Assembly: GCA_015485015.1 (NCBI GenBank)
Contig: WFUK01000241.1
Location: forward strand, 1-9,906
Source: Paracoccaceae bacterium
Lineage (GTDB): Bacteria; Pseudomonadota; Alphaproteobacteria; Rhodobacterales; Rhodobacteraceae
Direction of reading: 5' to 3'
DNA length: 9,906 nucleotides
Made by a program: the position numbers and the translations under genes. Shown here one piece after another: positions 1 to 4,825 of this stretch. The notes beneath the pieces were generated by a model. That model ran no database searches. It was not told the DNA's origin and worked only from the letters and a program-made list of their open reading frames with translations. Within the stretch, counting starts at the first letter, position 1; each line of letters opens with the position of its first letter.

Positions 1-1149
1 CGCGCCGATGGGCGCTATCATGCGTATTTACAGCCGCCAAGCCGCGATAATTTTGCCGAGTTGATGGCGCAAGACCCGCTCACCGACCAGCTATTGTTGA
101 TAAACGGAGCGCGGCTTTCTGCGCCGATCCAGCAAGAGGCGCTGGTGCGGCAATTTTTGCAGGCCAAATGGGATGGCAAGGCCGAATTTTACACCTTGAG
201 CGGCTATCTGGAGCAAACTTTAGCGCCCGACGCCGTGCTTGAGCGGTTTTGGTCGAACCGCCGCCGCCAAGCCTCTGATCCGCGCGCGCCGCAGGAATTG
301 AGCGCGAAAGACACGCAAGCCTTTAGGCAGGATGCGCGCCTGGCATGGAGCTTTATTGCCCGCTATAGCGATGAAAATACCGGTATTTGTGGCGGGACGG
401 TTCAGAGCGGAGAGGGGGAAATTGTCAACCAATGGGTGTCTTTATGGGATGTTGCCAGCCAGTTGCGGGGTATTTTGGCGGCGGTTTCAATCGGGCTGAT
501 AAATGACACAAGCGCGAAAAGCCGCGTGGCGCGGGTGCTTGAAAATCTTCCTACGGCACTCATCGGTGGCCGACACCTGCCTCCCGCTCTATTTCGCGCC
601 GATGCGCCCCAGATATGGCGCCAAGAGTTTAATGCCTGCGATACCGGGCGCTTTCTTTTAGCCCTGTCCGCATTGGAAAAAGCCGGATTGGCCACGCCGG
701 AACAAGCCGGAAACCTCGTCGAGGCGTGGGATATTTCCAGCGTTCTGCGCGACGGGCAACCCTATGATTTCAGCAACGGGCGCTGGGAAAATGCCGCCAA
801 TTCCCATTGCACGCAATATTCGCGAAACGGGTATATCGCATGGGGGTTTTGGGTGAAATCAGCCTATCCTGCGCTGGAGGATCCGGATAGCGGCGATCAG
901 CGGATCGGATTGCTATATGCGGCTGCGGATATCGGCCATTTCGGCACCGAGCCGCTATTGCTCGAAGGGGTGGAGCTTGGCTATAGCCGCGAAACTGCGT
1001 ATCTTTCCGAGGTGCTATTTGATGCCCAGCTTTCGTGGTTCGAGCAAACCGGCGACTATAAATCTGTGTCTGAAGCACCGCTGAATTTCGAACCATGGTT
1101 TTCCTATCAGGGCTTGAGGGTGGATCGTAGCGGGTCCGATAGCGGGTGA
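1..1149 (+). CDS. DUF3131 domain protein, 5' partial, frameshifted at its 3' end
   Basis: The frame is open from the first base of the window, so the true start lies to the left; the first internal start codons, TTG-ATG at 61–66, are probably not the real start. The product resembles DUF3131 proteins, an uncharacterised family with an alpha/alpha-barrel-like look. Recognisable blocks are LAWSFIARYSDENTG (about nt 340–384), SLWDVASQL (about nt 439–465), the NACDTGRFLLALSAL block (about nt 631–675), and the YSRNGYIAWGFW and EPWFSYQGL blocks near the end. The usual C-terminal block of the family (STKAAF.W.AL…NTNGIIL) is absent from this frame but present in the next ORF in the -1 frame, starting within the stop codon. 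The family assignment is from remembered pattern. No enzymatic function is known to me. Whether the gene still works depends on the frameshift being real. Confidence 0.7.
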   Translation, partial: RADGRYHAYLQPPSRDNFAELMAQDPLTDQLLLINGARLSAPIQQEALVRQFLQAKWDGKAEFYTLSGYLEQTLAPDAVLERFWSNRRRQASDPRAPQELSAKDTQAFRQDARLAWSFIARYSDENTGICGGTVQSGEGEIVNQWVSLWDVASQLRGILAAVSIGLINDTSAKSRVARVLENLPTALIGGRHLPPALFRADAPQIWRQEFNACDTGRFLLALSALEKAGLATPEQAGNLVEAWDISSVLRDGQPYDFSNGRWENAANSHCTQYSRNGYIAWGFWVKSAYPALEDPDSGDQRIGLLYAAADIGHFGTEPLLLEGVELGYSRETAYLSEVLFDAQLSWFEQTGDYKSVSEAPLNFEPWFSYQGLRVDRSGSDSG

Positions 1150-1424
1150 TTTCGACCCATTCAAACCTTGCCAGATACACCACAGCCGAATTTTTCGCGC
1201 GGGCAGATATTATCAGCGCCAAAGCGGCATTTTTGTGGGTCGCGCTTTATCCTCATACCTATTCCAGCGCGGTGCTGGCCCTGATCAGGGAAAAGGCGCG
1301 GCTGGGGGAGGGGGCCGGTTTTTCGGTTGGTATTTCGGGCGCGACCCTGCAGGCGATTCCGAATTACAGCGATGTGAATACCAACGGTATTATCCTCACG
1401 GCGATCGCGAAAATATTGCCCTAG
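1146..1424 (+). CDS. C-terminal part of the DUF3131 protein in the -1 frame
   Basis: This 92-codon frame opens with GTG at 1146, whose last two bases overlap the TGA at 1147–1149 (GTGA overlap). It carries the C-terminal DUF3131 signature: ISAKAAFLWVALYPHTYSS followed by NYSDVNTNGIILTAIAKIL. A stand-alone protein of this content is unlikely. The simplest reading is that 1–1149 and 1146–1424 are one gene broken by a one-base loss, either a real mutation or an assembly error. Stops in this frame at 1128 and 1140 and the TGA at 1147 in the upstream frame confine the shift to about 1141–1148, which includes a GGG run at 1144–1146. Stop–restart coupling at GTGA could also give a second polypeptide. 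The stop codon TAG at 1422–1424 lies in a CTAG shared with the convergent gene. Confidence 0.6.
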   Translation: MISTHSNLARYTTAEFFARADIISAKAAFLWVALYPHTYSSAVLALIREKARLGEGAGFSVGISGATLQAIPNYSDVNTNGIILTAIAKILP

Positions 1425-1960
1425 GCTTCGGCTGGCGCAAAAGGCACGTTATAACCGCCGAGCTTATCGATATATTGCGAAAGCGGCATGCCGTAAGGGT
1501 CTCGCAGATCGGCGCGGCCACCGGATTCGATATAAATCTTGAGCGCCCCCGCCCCGAGCAGATGCGCGGCGGCCAGCATGCCGCTGGTGGTTAGCCGGGA
1601 TTGTCCGACGGTTTCCCATGCGTAACCATCGATCTCCTGATATTCGATATAGGACCACATCACCCGCATCCAGCGATTGGCGGCGCGATCTTGCTCGGCC
1701 TCGTTATTCAAAAAAGCCTCAAGGCTGCGAATGCCGTTTTTGCCGGTCCAGCCGCCGCTGAAATCATTGTCATAGACATCGGAATCCAGCCGCACATAGC
1801 CAAGATCAATCAGCGCGGCCTCGCCAAACTGGTAGGCCCCGACAAAATTGAGCGTGTTTACCGCCTGATAATCCCCACCGGATTCCGCCATCCGCAAGGC
1901 GATCAGGAAGGCTGCGAAAGTATTGGCCAATAGTGGTTTCCCGATTAGGTTTCGTATCAA
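1421..1960 (-). CDS. Lysozyme-like (muramidase/transglycosylase fold) protein
   Basis: 179 residues. The N-terminal third has the lysozyme-like pattern: ALRMAESGGDYQAVN (residues 21–35) with E26 as the probable catalytic glutamate, then FVGAYQFGEAALIDLGY (residues 39–55). A conserved-looking WTGKNGIRS block is at 71–79 and TTSGMLAAAHLLGAG at 124–138. Similar proteins turn up near secretion and phage-type genes and are expected to cleave peptidoglycan glycan strands, but activity and location are inferred. No convincing signal peptide is visible, only a mildly hydrophobic stretch at residues 9–22. The start is a TTG at 1958–1960, with a GGGAG-like purine stretch about 12 nt upstream. No ATG lies upstream in this frame before a stop, so the start is uncertain by several codons. 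The gene ends inside the CTAG shared with the DUF3131 frame and has its own promoter-like pair upstream. Confidence 0.7.
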   Translation of the reverse strand: MIRNLIGKPLLANTFAAFLIALRMAESGGDYQAVNTLNFVGAYQFGEAALIDLGYVRLDSDVYDNDFSGGWTGKNGIRSLEAFLNNEAEQDRAANRWMRVMWSYIEYQEIDGYAWETVGQSRLTTSGMLAAAHLLGAGALKIYIESGGRADLRDPYGMPLSQYIDKLGGYNVPFAPAEA

Positions 1961-2043
1961 ATCGCGAGTCGTCTCCCATCTGGAATAGCCAAAAAAACCA
2001 AACGAAATGTTAATTTTTCGGGAAACCCGCCATTAAAGCGTTT

Positions 2044-2072
2044 CTCATACCGCACATTTGAGCTTCGGTCAA
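2044..2072 (-). promoter_or_regulatory. Candidate sigma-70 promoter for the lysozyme-like gene
   Basis: Read on the minus strand there is TTGACC (2067–2072), a 17-nt spacer, and TATGAG (2044–2049). This would start transcription around 2037 and leave a leader of about 75 nt before the TTG at 1960. The match is by eye. Confidence 0.4.
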
Positions 2073-2091
2073 ATCAGCAAGCGGTTTTGCG

Positions 2092-2107
2092 TGATTGAAT
2101 TCAATCA
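2092..2107. promoter_or_regulatory. Perfect 16-bp palindrome, possible operator
   Basis: The sequence TGATTGAATTCAATCA reads the same on both strands. It lies about 20 bp upstream of the -35 element of the lysozyme-like gene and about 86 bp beyond the 3' end of tRNA-Tyr. Its TGA…TCA ends ten bases apart fit the general layout of the rhizobial RirA iron box (TGA-N9-X-TCA), but many dimeric repressors bind sites of this shape. The regulator is unknown. Confidence 0.35.
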
Positions 2108-2192
2108 ACCACACCTGATTTGGCGGCTCGATTATTGAGGCCCGCGCTGAAATACCGACGCTGTAACGGCTGCAAATGGAAGGTTTCAGAAG

Positions 2193-2276
2193 TGGTGGGC
2201 GACCCTGGAATCGAACCAGGCGTGAGTCGCCTCGAGGGAGTTACAGTCCCCTGCCACACCTTGCGGCCTGTCGCCC
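2193..2276 (-). tRNA. tRNA-Tyr (anticodon GTA), CCA encoded
   Basis: On the minus strand the acceptor stem GGGCGAC pairs with GTCGCCC, followed by discriminator A and an encoded CCA (ending at 2193). The anticodon stem GGGGA/TCCCT encloses the loop CTGTAAC, giving anticodon GTA. The T arm has the usual GGTTCGATTCC. The long variable arm between the anticodon stem and the T arm is as expected for a class II tyrosine tRNA. Total length is 84 nt. Confidence 0.95.
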
Positions 2277-2293
2277 AATCACTTCTGTGAGGT

Positions 2294-2322
2294 TGGATAA
2301 TCTGCCCGCCTCGCGGCGTCAA
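2294..2322 (-). promoter_or_regulatory. Candidate promoter of tRNA-Tyr
   Basis: Minus strand: TTGACG (2317–2322), a 17-nt spacer, TATCCA (2294–2299). The tRNA 5' end at 2276 is 18 nt beyond the -10 box, leaving a short leader. The -35 box lies only about 27 bp after the dsbB stop, with no terminator hairpin visible between, so the tRNA may also be read from the upstream operon. Confidence 0.45.
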
Positions 2323-2348
2323 TGGCCAAATCATCCCCTGCGGAATAT

Positions 2349-2807
2349 TTATGCGGCTTTGCGTCCCTTCCAGAAGGCCAGCAGCCAAGTTGCGCCAAGG
2401 CCGATCGAGATAATGCCGTTCCAGCCGGCCATGGAAATGCCAAACAGGCTCCAGGCGATGTCGTCACATCTTACAACCGGCCGCGCCCATAGCGCCTCGA
2501 CCGTGAGCGGCCCATCGGTGGGCAGTCCTGTGCAGGTATCCGGACCAGTCCAGAGCTTTAGCTCCACGCCCGCATGATAAAAGGCGATGCCCGCCCCCAC
2601 CAAAACCACAATGCCGCCAAGGGCCGCGATCCAGCGGTTGGGCATAAAATACATGACAACCCCGAGCAGGATCGCGATTTTATGCGGCCAGCGCTGCCAG
2701 AGGCACAGCTTGCACGGGGCCAAATCGCCAATATATTCAAACCCCCATGCGCCGAGCATCATCGCGAGCGAGCCAAGGGCCGCCAATAAAGCCAGTTTTT
2801 TCATCAT
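2349..2807 (-). CDS. dsbB: Disulfide bond formation protein B
   Basis: 152 residues, the usual size for DsbB, an inner-membrane quinone-dependent oxidase that reoxidises the periplasmic thiol oxidase DsbA. The first periplasmic loop carries the CxxC pair C32/C35 in APCKLCLWQRWPH. The second loop carries C92 (PDTCTG) and C114 (VVRCDDIAWSLFGISMAGWN), the second redox pair. Four hydrophobic segments fit the four-helix topology (about residues 5–23, 43–56, 60–79 and 130–147). The start ATG at 2805–2807 overlaps the stop of the upstream YqaA-family gene (ATGA), indicating translational coupling; a second ATG follows immediately. No DsbA gene is in the window. Confidence 0.93.
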   Translation of the reverse strand: MMKKLALLAALGSLAMMLGAWGFEYIGDLAPCKLCLWQRWPHKIAILLGVVMYFMPNRWIAALGGIVVLVGAGIAFYHAGVELKLWTGPDTCTGLPTDGPLTVEALWARPVVRCDDIAWSLFGISMAGWNGIISIGLGATWLLAFWKGRKAA

Positions 2808-3382
2808 AATACCTTTACCATAAGAAAGCCGCCAAGCAGCAGCGAAAGCGCCACCACGAATACCAGCCCGAGCCGTTTTTCAATAAAGTTTCTAATGGGT
2901 GTGCCGAACTTCCACAATAGCGCCGCGATAATGAAAAACCTTGCGGCCCGGGCGAGGGTCGAGCTGAGGATAAATACGCCGAAATCAAGGCCGGTGGAGC
3001 CGGAAAGAATGGTGATCACCTTATAGGGAAACGGGGTGATGCCCGCGATCAGCACCGCCCAGGCCCCGTATTCGTTATAGGTTTCCTTGAACTGGTCAAA
3101 CTGCTCGGCCTTGCCGTAAAAATCAAGCAATGGCTGCCCGAGACCATCCATCAGGGAGGCCCCGATATAATAGCCGAACATCCCCCCCAGCACCGAAGAT
3201 ACCGTCGCGACAAAAGCAAACCAGAAGGCGCGGTGGGGCAGGGCGATGATCATCGGAATCAGCAGCACATCGGGCGGAATCGGAAAGACCGAGCTTTCAA
3301 TAAAAGCAATCAGCGCCAGGGCATAAATCGCATAGCGGGATTCCCCCAGCGCCATGGTCCAGTTATAAAGGCTGCGTATCAT
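2804..3382 (-). CDS. YqaA-family (DedA/VTT superfamily) inner-membrane protein
   Basis: 192 residues from the ATG at 3380–3382. This start is preferred to an upstream in-frame one at 3415 because GGAG lies at a proper distance upstream (GGAGAGCCTA before ATG). Family blocks: FIESSVFPIPPDVLLIP (residues 27–43), GGMFGYYIG (66–74), ITPFPYKVITILSG (115–128) and ARAARF (154–159). It has several hydrophobic segments, the last at about 172–190. YqaA proteins belong to the DedA/VTT superfamily ("SNARE-associated" label in databases). Relatives act in membrane lipid flipping and envelope homeostasis, but the role of this branch is not settled. It is the first gene of a two-gene operon with dsbB. Confidence 0.85.
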   Translation of the reverse strand: MIRSLYNWTMALGESRYAIYALALIAFIESSVFPIPPDVLLIPMIIALPHRAFWFAFVATVSSVLGGMFGYYIGASLMDGLGQPLLDFYGKAEQFDQFKETYNEYGAWAVLIAGITPFPYKVITILSGSTGLDFGVFILSSTLARAARFFIIAALLWKFGTPIRNFIEKRLGLVFVVALSLLLGGFLMVKVL

Positions 3383-3534
3383 TAGGCTCTCCGGTTTCCT
3401 TTGCCCATGCAACATTTTAGCGAGGGCGGGTCAAGGGGTGCGCGCTGCAAAACGAATGGAGAGGCGCGGCGAAAGCAGAATTCGGGGGTAAAACCGGCGC
3501 TGGCGGATAAATTCACAAATATCGCAGCGCGCGA

Positions 3535-3563
3535 TTGACCTTCCGGCACGGCTTCGCTAAACG
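3535..3563 (+). promoter_or_regulatory. Candidate promoter of tRNA-Leu
   Basis: TTGACC (3535–3540), a 17-nt spacer, and TAAACG (3558–3563). The tRNA begins 13 nt after the -10 box, as is typical for stable RNA genes. Confidence 0.5.
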
Positions 3564-3575
3564 AGGCCTGCGTGT

Positions 3576-3660
3576 GCCCGAGTGGCGGAATTGGTAGACG
3601 CAGGGGATTCAAAATCCCCCGCCGCAAGGTGTGCCGGTTCGAGTCCGGCCTCGGGTACCA
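3576..3660 (+). tRNA. tRNA-Leu (anticodon CAA), CCA encoded
   Basis: The acceptor stem GCCCGAG pairs with CTCGGGT (a G-T pair at the end), followed by an encoded CCA at 3658–3660. The anticodon stem-loop GGGATTCAAAATCCC gives anticodon CAA. The T arm is GCCGGTTCGAGTCCGGC. Length is 85 nt with a long variable arm, as for class II leucine tRNAs. The 3' end directly abuts the integrase remnant region, so this tRNA is the likely attachment site of a lost element. Confidence 0.95.
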
Positions 3661-3760
3661 ACATGACATTTTGTAATGTCCAGTGACATCCACTTCATCC
3701 TTGTATTTAAGGAAATTAATGAAGGGGCTTGTCCAGCGTGATTTTATAAGATCCAGCGAA

Positions 3761-3824
3761 ATACTCCCAGTGTGAGGGTATTTCTGGGGGTATATTGAAA
3801 ACCCCGAAAACACGATACCCCCAG
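3761..3824. repeat. Cluster of short inverted/direct repeats before the integrase start
   Basis: CTGGGGGTAT (3784–3793) and ATACCCCCAG (3815–3824) are a perfect 10-bp inverted pair separated by 21 nt. ATACTCCCAG at 3761–3770 is a 9/10 direct copy of the second arm. The cluster ends one base before the integrase ATG at 3826. Its position fits arm-type integrase or excisionase binding sites, or a repressor site that controls the integrase. This role is inferred. Confidence 0.5.
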
Positions 3825-3825
3825 C

Positions 3826-3983
3826 ATGACCTTAAACGGCACCAGACTGAGGCACCTTAAGCCAAAATCAAGACCTGCAAAGTCTCGGATTTTGGGGCTG
3901 TATGTGGCGGTAACGCCCAACGGCTCGAAGCTGTGGCGCTCCAAATATCGGGTGGACGGGAAGGAAATCTTCTTTCAATTGGA
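3826..3983 (+). pseudogene. Tyrosine integrase remnant, N-terminal (DUF4102-type) fragment
   Basis: From the ATG at 3826 the frame reads like the N-terminal arm-binding domain of prophage/island tyrosine integrases: MTLNGTRLRHLKPKSRP near the start and LYVAVTPNGSKLWRSKYRVDGKE at residues 25–47. After GKE the similarity stops, and the frame runs into a segment related to the RND gene 3' end at 3984. It then continues open without integrase character to 4107. Full-length relatives are about 400 residues; only about 50 remain, with no catalytic domain. It lies 165 bp from the 3' end of tRNA-Leu in the orientation usual for an integrase next to its attachment site. It cannot be an active recombinase. 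Confidence 0.7.
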
Positions 3984-4018
3984 GCAAAACCAAAGCGGAG
4001 GACATTATTTGGGAGGCC
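3984..4018 (+). repeat. 35-bp inverted repeat, left arm (copy of the RND 3' end)
   Basis: Starts with GCAAAACCAAAGCGG and ends with TTTGGGAGGCC. It matches the reverse complement of 4859–4893 at 33 of 35 positions; the mismatches are at 3999 and 4003. Outside the 35 bp the two sites diverge on both sides. Confidence 0.85.
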
Positions 4019-4051
4019 AAGGGCCTGCGCCCCGCGCCCGTGCCAAGCTAA
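3986..4051 (+). pseudogene. Orphan C-terminal tail of an RND permease gene
   Basis: One frame, ending with TAA at 4049–4051, reads KTKAEDIIWEAKGLRPAPVPS. The first 11 residues match KTKAVDIIWEA near the C-terminus of the RND permease encoded at 4826–8272, with one amino-acid difference and one silent change. Just upstream is the integrase fragment in a different frame, so nothing is left of the RND body here. The tail is followed at once by a terminator hairpin, as expected at a real gene end. The fragment therefore looks like a displaced RND 3' end. It could come from rearrangement of the gene in this window or from a second RND gene elsewhere. Confidence 0.6.
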
Positions 4052-4064
4052 AGACCCAGAAAAA

Positions 4065-4098
4065 ATGTTGGCCAAGCGGCTTCCCCCTTGGCCAACAT
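4065..4098. terminator. Bidirectional intrinsic terminator
   Basis: A perfect 12-bp stem, ATGTTGGCCAAG (4065–4076) with CTTGGCCAACAT (4087–4098), encloses a 10-nt loop. Read on the minus strand the stem is followed by six T residues, a strong terminator for the lipoprotein gene ending at 4132. On the plus strand it is followed by AGCTTTT, a weaker tract that would serve the orphan RND tail ending at 4051. Confidence 0.85.
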
Positions 4099-4131
4099 AG
4101 CTTTTAACGGTGAATAAATAGCCCTCGGCTA

Positions 4132-4530
4132 TTATGTTTCGGTCTCAGGCTCTTCAATGGGTGCCGCACGGAAAACAATCCCGCAATTCTTTTGGCCGCT
4201 GACCTGCTCAAGCGCCTCGAATTCGCCCTTTAGGCGCGCCAGTTCTTGCGCATTTGCCTTATCGCCTTTGATGAAAAACAAAGCTGGCCAAAACAGGATC
4301 AGGCTAATCGCGGTGTTTCCGGCATCAGCTTCGGCCTGCTGATCCTGAACACCCGCAGCCTGCGCCAAACGGGAAGATACCCGGCTGGCCTCTTCGCCAA
4401 TCTGCCGGCAAGAATAGTTCTCGTATTGAATTGGCGAGACATAAGCGGCCTCGATATTTTCGCTTGTCGAGGCACAGCCGGCCAATATTACGGCCGCGGC
4501 AACGCCGCTATTCAAGGTTTTAACCAACAT
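4132..4530 (-). CDS. Small membrane-anchored lipoprotein, function unknown
   Basis: 132 residues. A type II signal peptide is visible: K4, a hydrophobic core at about 9–17, and the lipobox ILAGC with the lipidated Cys at 19, so the mature protein should be anchored to the periplasmic face of a membrane. The mature part has the block YVSPIQYENYSCRQIGEEASR (residues 30–50) and a DAGNTAI–LILFWPALFFIKG stretch (69–89) that is hydrophobic enough to insert in or lie on a membrane. A helical, charged segment follows (about 91–112), then a second Cys at 116 that could pair with C41. I recall a widespread uncharacterised proteobacterial family of this pattern. The start ATG at 4528–4530 has GGA 8 nt upstream. 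The gene sits inside the segment bounded by the 35-bp inverted repeats. Confidence 0.8.
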   Translation of the reverse strand: MLVKTLNSGVAAAVILAGCASTSENIEAAYVSPIQYENYSCRQIGEEASRVSSRLAQAAGVQDQQAEADAGNTAISLILFWPALFFIKGDKANAQELARLKGEFEALEQVSGQKNCGIVFRAAPIEEPETET

Positions 4531-4616
4531 TCACTCGTTCCTTTATCTTGGACTATTGTTAACCGAATCTTAAATTTTTTCGATTAGGCAGTTTTGCATA
4601 TTTTCCAAATTCGAGC

Positions 4617-4645
4617 AATATATAGTTGTATTTTGTATCTACCAA
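4617..4645 (-). promoter_or_regulatory. Candidate promoter of the lipoprotein gene
   Basis: Minus strand: TTGGTA (4640–4645), a 17-nt spacer, TATATT (4617–4622), in an AT-rich stretch upstream of the ATG at 4530. The -35 match is moderate. It lies just outside the recognisable IS remnant. Confidence 0.3.
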
Positions 4646-4681
4646 TCCACCCATGGTCAAAAGTCCTGCGGCAAACCTTTT

Positions 4682-4792
4682 GAATGCCTCGAAGCTATTC
4701 ACTTGCGTAGAAACGGGATGCTGTCGCCCGTCGAGTTCGAGAAACGGCAAAAGTGGAAGCGACAAGGTGTCTAGAAAACTAGGGGCTGTTCA
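4682..4792 (+). mobile_element. Right end of an IS3-family insertion sequence (remnant)
   Basis: The plus-strand frame through 4694–4696 ends RRNGMLSPVEFEKRQKWKRQGV and then TAG. This is the style of the C-terminus of IS3-family OrfB transposases, whose last residues follow a .LSP.EFE block. The stop is followed by AGAAAACTAGGGGCTGTTCA (ending at 4792), whose complement begins TGAACAGCCCC, the type of terminal inverted repeat used by IS3 elements. Only the last 30 or so codons of the transposase and one end remain. The other end, OrfA and the DDE catalytic core are missing, so the element is dead. The left boundary of the remnant (4663–4690) is uncertain. Confidence 0.65.
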
Positions 4793-4825
4793 AACCATGA
4801 AAACAGATTCACCTTATTTACGCTG
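4793..4825. other. Short intergenic stretch between IS end and RND stop
   Basis: The bases from the IS end to the RND stop codon show no gene and no terminator hairpin for the RND transcript. With the last 33 coding bases of the RND gene they form a 66-bp block (4793–4858) of unknown origin between the IS end and the inverted-repeat arm. Confidence 0.4.

Noticed and set aside
1141..1149. Programmed -1 ribosomal frameshift in the DUF3131 gene
   Set aside because: No X-XXY-YYZ slippery heptamer or obvious downstream pseudoknot is visible at the junction. A mutation, an assembly error or GTGA reinitiation fits better.
2176..2577. Plus-strand open frame over tRNA-Tyr and the end of dsbB
   Set aside because: It crosses a tRNA gene and is antisense to dsbB, whose cysteine pattern is clear.
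3665..3680. GACATT-TTGT-AATGTC hairpin just after tRNA-Leu as a terminator
   Set aside because: The stem is only 6 bp, AT-rich and lacks a following T-tract, so termination cannot be claimed.
3382..3813. Minus-strand open frame of 143 codons across tRNA-Leu
   Set aside because: It runs antisense through the tRNA gene and includes the well-known spurious peptide pattern PRPDSNRHTLRRGILNPLRLP that arises from leucine tRNA genes.
4559..4765. Minus-strand open frame of 68 codons upstream of the lipoprotein gene
   Set aside because: It is antisense to the IS3 transposase remnant and covers the AT-rich promoter region; no recognisable protein.
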